Source of the DNA: an uncultured Gammaproteobacteria bacterium
Lineage (GTDB): Bacteria; Pseudomonadota; Gammaproteobacteria; Xanthomonadales; Xanthomonadaceae
NCBI GenBank assembly: GCA_946885735.1
Contig: CAMPGW010000028.1
Coordinates: forward strand, 1-30,738
Length of the DNA: 30,738 nucleotides
Direction of reading: 5' to 3'
Position 1 is the stretch's first letter, and every line of letters begins with the position of its first letter. Shown here piece by piece: positions 18,270 to 27,465 of this stretch. The notes under the pieces were generated by a model that was given only the letters and a program-made list of their open reading frames with translations, had not been told where the DNA came from and did no database searches. The position numbers and the translations under genes are program-made.

Positions 18270-20444
18270 TCAGGCGACGTCGTTCTGCAGGCGGCCCATC
18301 ACGCGGTGCATGGCCTGGTCGAACACGTGCTCCTGCTCGCGCAGGACCAGCTTGCCCAGCTTCTTCATCGAAGCGAGCTCTTCGATCGAGGCCACCAGGA
18401 TGCGCACGCCGCGGCGGTTGACGAACATGAGCCGCGAGGAGATCGGGCTGACCCAGCTCAGCTTGGCCGGATGCAGCTTCTCGTCCTCGCCCGCGAGGTC
18501 GAGCCAGACGCCGATGCGAAGCTCGCGCAGCACCGGGAGGTCTTCCTCGTTGTAGTCGAGGCGTTCCTTGTCCGACACGATCGACAGGGTGGGCTTGGCC
18601 TCGGCGGCAGGCGCGGGCCGGGGCCGCTCGGCCTGGGCGGGCAGCGGCTGCAAACGAATCGATTCGATGCTCGAGCCGATGTTGCGCAGCGTCTCGGCCG
18701 CGGCTTCGCCGGTGATGCCGGAACTGGCCAGGACGGATTCGATCGGATCACGCAGGTCGGTCAGCGCCGCGCCGACATTCGGATTCGGGCGACCCTCGCG
18801 CGGCAGCAGGTCGAGCAGGGAGTCGGCCACCGCGAGCGCGGCGTTCCAGGCTGCGCTGTCGGCGCCCTCGCGCAGAGCGATCATCGAAAGATGGTGCGAC
18901 CAGCTGCGGGTGAGGAAGTCGTTCACCGCCGCCGGCAACGCACGGTCGTCGATGCGCCGGCTGAGTTCGGCGGCCGCCAGTGTCCGCGCCTGCTCGAGCC
19001 GCTCCTGGCCGCGCTGCGACTCGGTCGCGCGGCGCTCGGCCAGCTCGATCCGGCGATTGTGCTGCTCCAGGAAGGAGCGCAGCTCCTGCTCGAGGGTCTC
19101 GAAGATGGCGATGTCTTCGTTGAACTCGGCGACCAGGCGGTCGACGGTTTCCTCGGCCTTCTGCAGCAGTTCCTTTTCCTGCGGGCCTTCGCCCTTGTTG
19201 CCTTCGACCGCCTCGGAGAGCGAGTTGAGCAAACGGCGCGCCGGGTGGGTCTTGTACTGGAACAGGCGGCGATCGAGCACGGCCGCCTTGACGTAGGGGA
19301 CGACCAGGCGCGAGATCATGGTCCGCGCCTGCGCCTCGAAGTCGCGTTCGTCGAAGAGCACGTCGAACAGCATGCCGACGAGGTCGACCGCATCCTCGTG
19401 GTCGGTGGACATGCTGACCTGGTCGGGCTGCACGCCGATCTGGCGCGCGTTGGTCAGCATCTCGCGCTTCATCAGCTGCGCGAGCGAGGCCTCGGCGTTG
19501 GACATCGCCTCCTGCACGGCGCGCGGCACCGAAGGCTGCAGCAGCGAAAGCACGGAGATCATCTCGTTGAGCGCGAGCGGACGGCGCGAACCGCCGCCAC
19601 CGCCACCAATTCCCGCCGACAGCGAGCCGCCGCCATGCTGCGGGCGCCAGCTGTGCAGCAACTCGCAGAGCGCGTCGAACATGACGCGGTCGTCCGCCTG
19701 CTGCATCTCGTGGCGCTGCTGCGCCTGGTTCATGCTGGCCGCGGCCGCGGCTGCCGCGGCGGCGGCAGGGCTGGCGGCCGATTCGATCGGGCGCGGATTG
19801 CCGAGCTCCGGCAGGATGCCCGCCGTGGTCATGCGCGCATTGAGTTCGGTCAGCAGGGCGCCGAGGGAAGCCACGAGTTCGCGCTCGTAGATCTTGAACA
19901 GCACCACCCGCAAATTGTCGGGCAAGGTGATGTCCGCCTGCGCGGCCTGCATGCCATTGGCCAGGCTCGCGGCGCTGAGCGGGTTCTGTCCGGTTTCCAG
20001 TTTCATCACGCCGACCATGGAGGCCAGGCGGCGATCGACGGCGTCCAGCGCGGGACCATGGGCGCGGGTGATCGCCTCGATGACGACCTCGGAGGCCAAC
20101 TGGGCCTCGAGCTGGTCGGCTTCGACCAGGCTGAGGACCTGACCGCCCTTCTTGGCGCTGATCTGCAGCTGCAGGGCTTCGAAGCCCTGCTCGAAATGCC
20201 GGGTGAAGGCGTTCTCGAGCGGCGTTCGCGACAGGCGCAGGACGCGCATCGCATCCAGCGGGGGGGAGCCGGCGACGGCCCCTTCCTTCTGGGCGAGGTC
20301 GAACAGCCAGTCGTCGGCCTTGCCGAGGACGCGGCCCAGGGCCGCCTGCAGGTGCGACAGGGTGCGCTTGCGCAGCGTCTCGAACAATTGGGGATCGTTC
20401 TGGTACACCCAGCGCCCTTGGATGGGATGGTGGAACTGGCTCAT
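18270..20444 (-). CDS. DUF1631 family protein
   Basis: 724 aa, predicted cytoplasmic and mainly helical. The N-terminus (GRWVYQNDPQLFETLRKRTL) and the overall length match the DUF1631 family, sometimes mislabelled thymidine phosphorylase. An Ala-rich low-complexity stretch (~225-235) and a Gly run (~278-284) are interdomain linkers. A long charged helical part (~370-480) could be coiled coil. The last ~100 residues (from DYNEEDLPVLRELRIGVWLDL through SSRLMFVNRRG) look like a small beta domain of PilZ-like type, but no RxxxR...DxSxxG cyclic-di-GMP signature is seen. The biochemical role is unknown. It is divergent from the nitroreductase operon. Confidence 0.82.
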   Translation of the reverse strand: MSQFHHPIQGRWVYQNDPQLFETLRKRTLSHLQAALGRVLGKADDWLFDLAQKEGAVAGSPPLDAMRVLRLSRTPLENAFTRHFEQGFEALQLQISAKKGGQVLSLVEADQLEAQLASEVVIEAITRAHGPALDAVDRRLASMVGVMKLETGQNPLSAASLANGMQAAQADITLPDNLRVVLFKIYERELVASLGALLTELNARMTTAGILPELGNPRPIESAASPAAAAAAAAAASMNQAQQRHEMQQADDRVMFDALCELLHSWRPQHGGGSLSAGIGGGGGGSRRPLALNEMISVLSLLQPSVPRAVQEAMSNAEASLAQLMKREMLTNARQIGVQPDQVSMSTDHEDAVDLVGMLFDVLFDERDFEAQARTMISRLVVPYVKAAVLDRRLFQYKTHPARRLLNSLSEAVEGNKGEGPQEKELLQKAEETVDRLVAEFNEDIAIFETLEQELRSFLEQHNRRIELAERRATESQRGQERLEQARTLAAAELSRRIDDRALPAAVNDFLTRSWSHHLSMIALREGADSAAWNAALAVADSLLDLLPREGRPNPNVGAALTDLRDPIESVLASSGITGEAAAETLRNIGSSIESIRLQPLPAQAERPRPAPAAEAKPTLSIVSDKERLDYNEEDLPVLRELRIGVWLDLAGEDEKLHPAKLSWVSPISSRLMFVNRRGVRILVASIEELASMKKLGKLVLREQEHVFDQAMHRVMGRLQNDVA

Positions 20445-20563
20445 GGAAACTCTCGGGGGGTAGAGTTCTGCTTGTCGCCAAATTATGGCATTTAACTTTC
20501 GGATAATGTGATTCAGCTTGCAGAACCCGCTGCACCTGCGGGTGGCTGCTAGAGTCCGCGCCC
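20445..20563. promoter_or_regulatory. AT-rich divergent promoter region (DUF1631 / nitroreductase)
   Basis: The stretch 20478-20516 is clearly AT-richer than its surroundings. On the plus strand GATAAT (20502-20507) is a good -10 candidate, giving a 50-nt leader to the nitroreductase ATG. On the minus strand CATAAT, over about 20483-20488, could serve the DUF1631 gene. Neither has a recognisable -35. Confidence 0.4.
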
Positions 20564-21130
20564 ATGGACCTTCTCACGCCTTTGTTACAGCGGCGTTCCA
20601 CGCCCTCCCGGCTCTTGTCCGCGCCCGGCCCGGACGACGCGCAACTGCACCGGATGCTCACGGCCGCGGTACACGTACCGGACCATGGCCGGCTCGCGCC
20701 GTGGCGCTTCATCGCCATTCGCGGCGAACAACGCCGCCGACTCGGGGAGTTGCTCGCCCATCGCAGGATCGAACGCGAACCGGACGCGGCAGCGGCCGTG
20801 GTGGACAAGGACCGCCAGCGTTTCGACCACGCCCCCCTGGTCGTCGTCGTCGTGGCCCGCCTCAGCCCCGGCCACAAGATTCCCGAACAGGAGCAACTGC
20901 TGTCCGGCGGCGCGGCCTGCTTCTCGCTGCTGCTGGCCGCCGATGCGCTGGGATTCGGCGCGCAGTGGCTGACCGGGTGGGCGGCCTACGACCCGGTGGT
21001 CTCCGAGTCCCTGGGCCTGGCCGACGGGGAGTGCACGCTCGGCTTCATCCACGTCGGCACCCGAACCGCCGAGGTCCCCGATCGCGAGCGGCCCTCCATC
21101 GCGAACCTGCTCAGCGAGGCGAACCTGTGA
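20564..21130 (+). CDS. Nitroreductase family protein (YdjA-like)
   Basis: 188 aa, the usual size of the small YdjA group (about 183 aa) of FMN-dependent NAD(P)H nitroreductases. Visible features are the N-terminal RRSTPSRLLSAPGPD segment, PDHGRLAPWRFIAI (~39-52, flavin-contacting), the central GGAACFSLLLAADALGFGAQWLTGWAAYD (~115-143) and the terminal GFIHVGT. The enzyme reduces nitro compounds or quinones in the cytoplasm; the native substrate is unknown. Start ATG 20564 has no strong ribosome site. Its stop overlaps the exonuclease GTG (GTGA), so the two are co-translated. Confidence 0.88.
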   Translation: MDLLTPLLQRRSTPSRLLSAPGPDDAQLHRMLTAAVHVPDHGRLAPWRFIAIRGEQRRRLGELLAHRRIEREPDAAAAVVDKDRQRFDHAPLVVVVVARLSPGHKIPEQEQLLSGGAACFSLLLAADALGFGAQWLTGWAAYDPVVSESLGLADGECTLGFIHVGTRTAEVPDRERPSIANLLSEANL

Positions 21131-22017
21131 CGGCGCCCTGCGTCCACCTGGTGGATTCGAGCATGTACGTGTTCCGCGCCTGGCATTCGCTGCCGGACGA
21201 CGTACGCGACAGCGAAGGCCATCCCGCCAATGCCGTGCACGGCTTCACGCGCTTCGTACTCGAGCTGCTGGAGCGCCACCGACCGCAGGGCCTGGTGTTC
21301 GCCTTCGACATCGCGCTGGAGAGCAGTTTCCGCAATGGCATCTACCCGGCCTACAAGGCCAACCGCGAGCCTGCCCCGGAGGAGCTGAAGCGCCAGTTCC
21401 GGCACTGCCAGGCGGTGTGCGCGGCGCTGGGATTCCGGGTCCTGGCCGACGAGCAGTACGAGGCGGACGACCTGATCGGGAGCGCCCTCGCCCATCTGCG
21501 CGCGAGCGGATGGCGGGGCGTGATCGTGTCGGCCGACAAGGACCTGGCGCAACTGCTCGGCGTCGGCGACCAGCAATGGGACTATGCGCGCAACGAGCGC
21601 TGGGACGTGGATGGCGTGAAGGGTCGTTACGGCGTGCACGCCCACCAGATCGCCGACTTCCTCGGACTGACCGGGGACGCGGTGGACAACATCCCCGGGG
21701 TACCGGGGATCGGCGCCAAGACCGCCGCCTCGCTGCTGGAACATTTCGGCTCGCTGGACGCCGTCCTGGAGCGGGTGGCGGAAGTGCCGTTCCTGCGCTT
21801 GCGCGGCTGCGCCCGCCACGCCGAGCGCCTGCGCGAGCATCGCGAGGTGGCGCTGCTGTCGCGGCGGCTCGCGACCATCGCCTGCGACGCCCCGTTGCCG
21901 GGCGACTTCGGACTCGGCGAACGCCGCGCCGTGGACACCGTCGAGCTGGAACGACTGGCTGAACACTTGCGCTTCGGACCGATGACGCGGCGCCGCCTGC
22001 AGGCCGTCTGCGGTTAG
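21127..22017 (+). CDS. 5'-3' exonuclease / flap endonuclease-like protein (Pol I N-terminal type)
   Basis: 296 aa from GTG 21127 (GAGG upstream, GTGA overlap). The metal-binding acidic residues of the FEN/5'-nuclease family are all present: Asp10 (LVDSS), Asp61 (FAFD), Glu112/Asp114/Asp115 (YEADDLIG), Asp137/Asp139 (VSADKDL) and Asp184/Asp187 (GLTGDAVDNIPG). The helix-3-turn-helix DNA-binding motif PGVPGIGAKTA follows (190-200). It lacks a polymerase domain, so it is a stand-alone nuclease comparable to the Pol I N-terminal domain. A role in removing RNA primers or flaps is inferred from the family. All catalytic acids are kept, unlike ExoIX, which has a reduced set. Confidence 0.93.
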   Translation: MTAPCVHLVDSSMYVFRAWHSLPDDVRDSEGHPANAVHGFTRFVLELLERHRPQGLVFAFDIALESSFRNGIYPAYKANREPAPEELKRQFRHCQAVCAALGFRVLADEQYEADDLIGSALAHLRASGWRGVIVSADKDLAQLLGVGDQQWDYARNERWDVDGVKGRYGVHAHQIADFLGLTGDAVDNIPGVPGIGAKTAASLLEHFGSLDAVLERVAEVPFLRLRGCARHAERLREHREVALLSRRLATIACDAPLPGDFGLGERRAVDTVELERLAEHLRFGPMTRRRLQAVCG

Positions 22018-22026
22018 CATCGCGAC

Positions 22027-22578
22027 ATGGACCCGGATGCCGACAAACCGCTGGAGACCCTCTTCGAAGGCCGCTGGCTGCGTATCCGCCGGCGCGGCCG
22101 TTGGGAATACGTCGAACGCGTCCACGCAGGCGGGATGGCGGTGATCATCGTGGCCGCGACGCCGGAGCGAAAACTGCTGTTCGTCGAACAGGAGCGCATC
22201 CCGGTGGAGGGGCCGACCATCGAGATGCCCGCCGGCCTGGTCGGCGACGAGGAAGGCGGCGAAACCCTCGAGGCGGCCGCGTCGCGCGAGTTGCTGGAGG
22301 AGACCGGCTGGCAGGCCGGGCGGATCGAAGTGCTGCTGGTCGGCCCGACCAGTTCCGGACTCACCAGTGAACGCGTGGCCTTCGTCCGCGCGACCGGGCT
22401 GGAGAAGGTCGGCGACGGCGGCGGCGACGAAACCGAGCGCATCCGCGTACACGAGGTGCCGGTGGACGAGGCGCCGGCCTGGCTCGTCCGCAAGATGGGC
22501 GAGGGCTACCAGCTCGACGCCAAACTATGGGCGGGCCTGTGGCTGCTGGATCGCAATCCGGACGGCAGTCCGGCCTGA
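22027..22578 (+). CDS. Nudix hydrolase, ADP-ribose pyrophosphatase-like
   Basis: 183 aa. The Nudix box is complete at residues 73-95: Gly73, Glu79, Arg87-Glu88, Glu91-Glu92 and Gly94, fitting Gx5Ex7REUxEExGU. The 'RWEYVERVHAGGMAVII' lead-in and 'LFVEQERIPVEGPTIEMPAG' before the box are typical of ADP-ribose/nucleoside-diphosphate-sugar pyrophosphatases (NudF/NudE-like). It probably hydrolyses ADP-ribose or a related nucleotide in the cytoplasm. It begins 9 bp after the exonuclease gene with no clear Shine-Dalgarno, so translation may depend on upstream ribosomes. Confidence 0.92.
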   Translation: MDPDADKPLETLFEGRWLRIRRRGRWEYVERVHAGGMAVIIVAATPERKLLFVEQERIPVEGPTIEMPAGLVGDEEGGETLEAAASRELLEETGWQAGRIEVLLVGPTSSGLTSERVAFVRATGLEKVGDGGGDETERIRVHEVPVDEAPAWLVRKMGEGYQLDAKLWAGLWLLDRNPDGSPA

Positions 22579-22581
22579 GCC

Positions 22582-23523
22582 TCAGCGGAAACCGTCGGTA
22601 GCCTCCACCAGCGCCGAGGCGTTCTGCGGCTCGAAGGCCGAGTGACCCGCGGCCGGGCTGACCACCATGCGTGAATCCGGCCAGGCCTTGTGCAGGTCCC
22701 ACGCGTTGCGGATCGGGCACACGACGTCGTAGCGGCCGTGCACGATCACGCCGGGAATGCCGCGCAGGCGATGTGCGTCGCGCAGCAACTGGTCCTCGAC
22801 GTCGAAGAAACCGCCATGCACGAAGTAGTGGCTCTCGATGCGGGCGAAGCTCAAGGCGAAATGCGCGTCGCGGTGGCTGTCGATGAAGGCCTCGTCGGGC
22901 AGCAACAGGCTGGTGGAGGCCTCCCATACCGACCACGCACGGGCCGCGGCCAGGCGGGTCGCCTCGTCCGACGAAGTCAGCCGCCGGTGGTAGGCGGAGA
23001 TCAGGTCGCCACGCTCGACGTCGGGAATCGCCTGCAGGTACTGGTCCCAGGCCTCGGGAAACAGGCGACTCGCGCCTTCCTGGTAGAACCATTCCAGTTC
23101 CCACCGCCGCAACATGAAGATGCCGCGCACCACCAGCTCGGTCACCCGCGACGGATGCGCCTCGGCATAGGCCAGCGCGAGGGTGGAGCCCCAGCTGCCG
23201 CCGAAAACCTGCCACCGGGCAATCCCGAGATGCTCGCGCAGGGCCTCGATGTCGGCGACCAGGTCCCAGGTGGTGTTGTCCACCAGGTCCGCATGCGGCG
23301 TCGAGCGGCCCGAGCCGCGCTGGTCGAACAGCACGATGCGGTAGCGCGCCGGGTCGTGGAATCGCCGCATCTTCGCGCTGCAGCCGGCGCCGGGACCGCC
23401 GTGCAGGATCACCACCGGCTTTCCATCGGGGTTGCCGCACTGCTCGTAGTAGATGCGGTGGCGGGCATCCACGGCCAGCATGCCGCTGTCGAACACCTCG
23501 ATCTCGGGGTACAACTCGCGCAT
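22582..23523 (-). CDS. pip: Proline iminopeptidase (prolyl aminopeptidase, S33)
   Basis: 313 aa, alpha/beta hydrolase fold. Oxyanion loop HGGPGAG (41-47), nucleophile Ser110 in GGSWGS, Asp266 in GRYD, His294 in AAGHS. These numbers and the length agree with the well-studied Xanthomonas enzyme as I recall it, supporting the taxonomic placement. It removes N-terminal proline from peptides in the cytoplasm. GGAG lies 7 nt upstream of the ATG. It is convergent with the Nudix gene (3 bp between stops) and divergent from the HNH gene. Confidence 0.96.
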   Translation of the reverse strand: MRELYPEIEVFDSGMLAVDARHRIYYEQCGNPDGKPVVILHGGPGAGCSAKMRRFHDPARYRIVLFDQRGSGRSTPHADLVDNTTWDLVADIEALREHLGIARWQVFGGSWGSTLALAYAEAHPSRVTELVVRGIFMLRRWELEWFYQEGASRLFPEAWDQYLQAIPDVERGDLISAYHRRLTSSDEATRLAAARAWSVWEASTSLLLPDEAFIDSHRDAHFALSFARIESHYFVHGGFFDVEDQLLRDAHRLRGIPGVIVHGRYDVVCPIRNAWDLHKAWPDSRMVVSPAAGHSAFEPQNASALVEATDGFR

Positions 23524-23568
23524 GGTCCGGCTCCGGGGGCGTTGCGGCGATTCTAGCGCGCCCCCGGC

Positions 23569-23596
23569 TTGCGCCGCCGCGCGCTTGGGTTATGCT
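23569..23596 (+). promoter_or_regulatory. Candidate promoter giving a leaderless HNH transcript
   Basis: TTGCGC (23569-23574), a 16-bp spacer and TATGCT (23591-23596) form a plausible sigma70 promoter. The expected start point is about 23603, the first base of the GTG start codon. No Shine-Dalgarno is present before the GTG. Confidence 0.4.
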
Positions 23597-23602
23597 CGGG
23601 TC

Positions 23603-24247
23603 GTGAACGCGCCCCAGCCACGCCTGGCACTGGTCGGCGCCGGGAACCTCGGCCCGGCCGCGGTGCCGCCCCCGCCGGAAGCGTCCCTTCCCCGCGTACT
23701 CTCGCTCGACGCCCACGGGCGGATCCTCGACTGGATGCACTGGCAGGACGCGGTCTGCCTGTACGTGCGCGGCGCGGTGGCCTGGACCCTTGGCGACCCC
23801 TGCCTGACCGTGCGCGGCGGCAGCAACCGCCATACCGGGCGCCAGAGCGTGATCGAACTGCATCCGATCGTCGCGGCGCGCGGGCACGCGCATCCGCGCG
23901 CCCTCGATCCCTCCCCCGCGCTCACCAACGCCGCCCTGTTCGCGCGCGATGGATCGCTCTGCCTCTACTGCGGCAAGGAGTACGGCCGGCATTCGTTGAC
24001 GCGCGACCATGTCGTTCCGATCTCGCGCGGTGGACGCGATATCTGGGAAAACGTCGTCTGCGCCTGTTTCCACTGCAATTCGCGCAAGGGCGGGCGCACG
24101 CCGCAACAGGCGGGCATGCCGCTGCTGGCCGTGCCGTACCGGCCGAGCTGGGTGGAACACCTGATCCTGTCCAACCGCCACATCCTTGCCGACCAGATGG
24201 CCTTCCTGAAACACCACCTGCCCAAGCGCGCACGCGCGCAGGCCTGA
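23603..24247 (+). CDS. HNH endonuclease family protein
   Basis: 214 aa from GTG 23603. The C-terminal half carries an HNH domain with a four-Cys zinc site: Cys120 and Cys123 (CLYCGK), Cys155 and Cys158 (CFHCNSRKGG), the DH pair Asp135-His136 (TRDHVVPISRGG) and Asn150 (WENVV). The N-terminal ~110 residues (LSLDAHGRILDWMHWQDAV) are typical of the widespread chromosomal HNH proteins that share this extension. These are not linked to a methylase or mobile element here, so a restriction role is unlikely; the function is unknown. An open frame extends upstream to 23453 but overlaps pip and lacks protein character. Confidence 0.87.
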   Translation: MNAPQPRLALVGAGNLGPAAVPPPPEASLPRVLSLDAHGRILDWMHWQDAVCLYVRGAVAWTLGDPCLTVRGGSNRHTGRQSVIELHPIVAARGHAHPRALDPSPALTNAALFARDGSLCLYCGKEYGRHSLTRDHVVPISRGGRDIWENVVCACFHCNSRKGGRTPQQAGMPLLAVPYRPSWVEHLILSNRHILADQMAFLKHHLPKRARAQA

Positions 24248-24333
24248 GTCCGGTTTGACGGCGTCCCCCGGCGCCAGCACACTTCGGAACCTTCACAACA
24301 CCGCCCACGTGCGTGCCCGGGGAGTCGTACCCG

Positions 24334-25365
24334 ATGTCCAGCGCCACCTTGTGCTTCACCGGTTTTTCCCGTGACGACCTGGCCCAGGCGCAAGCGCTCT
24401 TCGAGCAGGCCAACGCGCGCCGCGGGCAGCGCTGGTCGCAGGCGCCGGAAGCCGAAGCGGCCGTGCTGGTGATCGACATGGACTCGATGTACGGCCACAT
24501 GACCTGGCTGCGCGCCGCCGGCAGCGGCCGCCGCACCGTCGGTGTCACCGCGGGCGAACGCAGCGAAACCGACCTGCTGCTGCGGCGACCGCTCGACGTC
24601 GAGGGTTTCGAAGCCTTGCTGGCCCAGCTCGAGTCGGGCGCCGCCGAAAGCGTTGCGGAGGTGCGGGCGACGGAAACCACCCGCGAACCCGAGCCGGCGC
24701 GGGAACCCGTAACCGAAGCGGAAGCTGATCCGAAGGCCCACATCCAGGCCGAGTACCTCGCCGCCGTCACCACCGGACAGATGGCGGCAATGCCGGCGGC
24801 GACCCTGCCCCACCGCCCGTCGCTGTCGGACCTGCTGGCGCCCGGGGTCCTGGCCGGTCCGGTTCGGCTGCGGCGGGCTGGCGCGCCGGACTTGCTGCTG
24901 GATCCGTCCTCGCAATGCTACGCCGGGTCCGCCACGCTCAAGCCGCTGCTGGCCTGGGTCCAGGCGGAGATCACCGCCGCGGATGCCGAATCGATCGATG
25001 CGTCCGTGTTCGAAGCCCAGCGGACGAGCGCCCAGCCCTACATGCGATTGCTCTGGCTATGCGGACTGGCGGCGGGCGAGGGCCGCTTGCTGACCGGATT
25101 CGCCCCTGCCCGCAAGCTCGTACTCACCCGCTGGCCGCAGATCGAGCGCGAGTTTCCCCGGCACTTCCGCATCGCGACCGTGATGATGAAGGGCCCTGCG
25201 CTCGTCGCGGACATCGCAGAGGCCAGCGGCGGCACGCTCGCCGAGGTTTGCGACTTCATCAACGCCGGCCTGGTGACCGGCGCGGTCGTCGCGGAAGGCG
25301 AGGCGCCGGCCGGTGGCGATCCGGCGCGCGCCGTTGCGCTGCTGGCGAGGCCGCGCGCGGCCTGA
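24334..25365 (+). CDS. Unknown protein with pseudo-receiver-like N-terminus and HTH-like C-terminus
   Basis: 343 aa from ATG 24334 (GGGGAG 9 nt upstream). Residues 1-100 alternate strands and helices like a CheY-type receiver, with VLVIDMDSMYG (~44-54) where the phosphoacceptor would lie and RRPLDVEGFEALLAQLE (84-100) resembling the last receiver helix, but no conserved Lys is evident. A Glu/Pro/Ala-rich linker follows (~103-135). The C-terminal ~180 residues are soluble; the segment MMKGPALVADIAEASGGTLAEVCDFINAGL looks like a winged-helix or DprA-like three-helix unit. It could be a regulator of motility or surface structures, but I do not recognise the family. No operon partner overlaps it. 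Confidence 0.75.
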   Translation: MSSATLCFTGFSRDDLAQAQALFEQANARRGQRWSQAPEAEAAVLVIDMDSMYGHMTWLRAAGSGRRTVGVTAGERSETDLLLRRPLDVEGFEALLAQLESGAAESVAEVRATETTREPEPAREPVTEAEADPKAHIQAEYLAAVTTGQMAAMPAATLPHRPSLSDLLAPGVLAGPVRLRRAGAPDLLLDPSSQCYAGSATLKPLLAWVQAEITAADAESIDASVFEAQRTSAQPYMRLLWLCGLAAGEGRLLTGFAPARKLVLTRWPQIEREFPRHFRIATVMMKGPALVADIAEASGGTLAEVCDFINAGLVTGAVVAEGEAPAGGDPARAVALLARPRAA

Positions 25366-25441
25366 TCCTGAACCGCGCGGCTTGCCCGCGCGCGCCGGGT
25401 ACCCGACACTAGCGGTCTTGTTTTCCCGACGATCCTGACCG

Positions 25442-27346
25442 ATGGACGCCGAGCGCTACCCGCGCCTCTCCCGCATTGCCGTTCCCGCCGACCTTCGGCA
25501 GTTCCCCGAGACCGAATTGCCCGCGATCGCCGCGGAGCTGCGCGGCTACCTCGTGGACACGGTCAGCAGCGTGGGCGGTCATTTCGGCGCCGGCCTCGGA
25601 GTGATCGAGCTGACGGTCGCCCTGCACTACCTGTTCGAGACGCCCGTGGACCGCCTGGTGTGGGACGTCGGCCACCAGTGCTATCCGCACAAGATCCTGA
25701 CCGGCCGCCGCGACACCATCCATACCGTGAAGCGCAAGGACGGCGTCGCGCCCTTCCCGCGCCGCGAGGAAAGCGACTACGACAGCTTCGGCGTCGGCCA
25801 CTCCTCCACCTCGATCTCCGCCGCGCTCGGCATGGCGGTCGCGCTGCAGCGCCAGGGCGACCCGCGCAAGGTGGTGGCGGTGATCGGCGATGGCGCGATG
25901 ACGGCGGGCATGGCCTTCGAGGCGCTCAACCACGCCGGCGGCATGGACCCCGAGCCCAACCTGCTGGTCATCCTCAACGACAACCGGATGTCCATTTCGG
26001 AGAACGTCGGCGGCCTGACCAAGATGCTCGGGCGCATGATGAGTTCGCCGACCATGAACGCGGTGCGCGAGGGCGGCAAGAAGCTGCTCGGCGACAAGCG
26101 CAACAACCCGGCCGCGCGCTTCGTGCGCCGCTGGGAGGAACACTGGAAGGGCATGCTGGTGCCGTCCACCTTGTTCGAGGAGATGGGCTTCCACTACAGC
26201 GGGCCGATCGACGGCCACGACCTGCCGGCGCTGGTGAAGGCGCTGCGTACGCTCAAGGGCCTGAAGGGCCCGCAGCTGCTGCACGTGATCACCACCAAGG
26301 GCAAGGGCTTCGAGCCGGCCGAGGGCGACCAGATCGAATACCACGCGGTTTCGCCCTTCGACCCGGCGGTCGGCGTGGTCAAGAAGGGCGGCAGCTCGAA
26401 GCCCACCTATACCCAGGTCTTCGGCGACTGGCTCTGCGACATGGCCGCGGCCGAGCCGCGGCTGATGGGCATCACGCCGGCCATGCGCGAGGGTTCCGGG
26501 CTGGTGCGCTTCTCGCAGGAATTCCCGGAGCGCTACTTCGACACCGCGATCGCCGAGCAGCACGCGGTGACGCTGGCGGCCGGCATGGCCTGCGAGGGCG
26601 CCAAGCCGGTGGTGGCGATCTACTCGAGCTTCCTGCAGCGCGCCTACGACCAGCTGATCCATGACGTCGCCCTGCAGGACCTCGACGTGCTGTTCGCGAT
26701 CGACCGCGGCGGCGTGGTCGGTCCGGATGGCGCCACCCACGCCGGCAGCTTCGACCTGAGCTACCTTCGCTGCATTCCAAACATGGTGGTGATGGCGCCG
26801 GCCGACGAGAACGAGTGCCGGCAGATGCTCACGACCGGCCTGCGCCACCCCGGACCCGCCGCCGTGCGCTACCCGCGCGGCAACGGGCCGGGCACGCCGG
26901 TCCAGGCCGCGCTCGATACGCTGGCCATCGGCAAGGGACAGTGGCGCCGTCACGGCAACGGCGTGGCGCTGCTGGCCTTCGGTGCGATCGTCCCGGCCGC
27001 CGAGGCCGTGGCGGCCGAACTCGGCCTGAGCTGCGTCAACATGCGTTTCATCAAGCCGCTGGACCGCGAACTGGTGCTGGAACTGGCGCGCAGCCATGAG
27101 GGCCTGGTCACCCTGGAAGACAATGCCGTGATGGGCGGCGCCGGCAGCGGCGTGGCGGAACTGCTCGCGGCCGAGGGAATCGCGCTTCCAATCCTGCACC
27201 TCGGACTGCCCGACGCCTACCTCGAACACGCGAGCCGCGAGGACCTGCTGGCCCAGGCCGGACTGGATGTGGCGGGCATCCGTGCCGCCATCGTCAAACG
27301 CTGGCCGGGCGTGGCCGGTTCGCAGGTACGCAGCGCGGCAATCTGA
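25442..27346 (+). CDS. dxs: 1-deoxy-D-xylulose-5-phosphate synthase
   Basis: 634 aa, standard length. It condenses pyruvate and glyceraldehyde 3-phosphate to DXP, the first step of the MEP isoprenoid pathway, which also feeds thiamine and pyridoxal synthesis. The thiamine-diphosphate motif is complete (GDG 149-151 ... NDN 179-181), the active-site His47 ([10 protein letters not shown]) and His80-region [12 protein letters not shown] are present, and the catalytic Glu372 lies in [13 protein letters not shown]. The C-terminal transketolase domain is intact. ATG 25442 has no obvious Shine-Dalgarno. No other isoprenoid genes lie beside it. Confidence 0.97.
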   Translation: MDAERYPRLSRIAVPADLRQFPETELPAIAAELRGYLVDTVSSVGGHFGAGLGVIELTVALHYLFETPVDRLVWDVGHQCYPHKILTGRRDTIHTVKRKDGVAPFPRREESDYDSFGVGHSSTSISAALGMAVALQRQGDPRKVVAVIGDGAMTAGMAFEALNHAGGMDPEPNLLVILNDNRMSISENVGGLTKMLGRMMSSPTMNAVREGGKKLLGDKRNNPAARFVRRWEEHWKGMLVPSTLFEEMGFHYSGPIDGHDLPALVKALRTLKGLKGPQLLHVITTKGKGFEPAEGDQIEYHAVSPFDPAVGVVKKGGSSKPTYTQVFGDWLCDMAAAEPRLMGITPAMREGSGLVRFSQEFPERYFDTAIAEQHAVTLAAGMACEGAKPVVAIYSSFLQRAYDQLIHDVALQDLDVLFAIDRGGVVGPDGATHAGSFDLSYLRCIPNMVVMAPADENECRQMLTTGLRHPGPAAVRYPRGNGPGTPVQAALDTLAIGKGQWRRHGNGVALLAFGAIVPAAEAVAAELGLSCVNMRFIKPLDRELVLELARSHEGLVTLEDNAVMGGAGSGVAELLAAEGIALPILHLGLPDAYLEHASREDLLAQAGLDVAGIRAAIVKRWPGVAGSQVRSAAI

Positions 27347-27465
27347 ATCGCAGCCTGAACGGCAAGCCCGGTGGGCGGCGTGTTCAGCGCCAATGGCTTG
27401 TGCCCTGTCGCTGCATGGGATTCAATGGTTCCAAGCCGCCGTTGGCGGACTTTCAGGACCCCCCG

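Noticed and set aside
18270..20444. Thymidine phosphorylase label for the DUF1631 gene
   Set aside because: None of the glycosyltransferase family 3 motifs of thymidine phosphorylase are present; the label is a known mis-annotation of this family.
23603..24247. HNH gene as part of a restriction or anti-phage system
   Set aside because: No methyltransferase, specificity subunit, recombinase or defence gene lies nearby. The domain layout matches common chromosomal HNH proteins beside housekeeping genes.
25374..25392. Hairpin CGCGCGG-CTTGC-CCGCGCG upstream of dxs as a terminator
   Set aside because: The 7-bp stem is GC-only and not followed by a T-run. Such short palindromes are expected by chance at this GC content.
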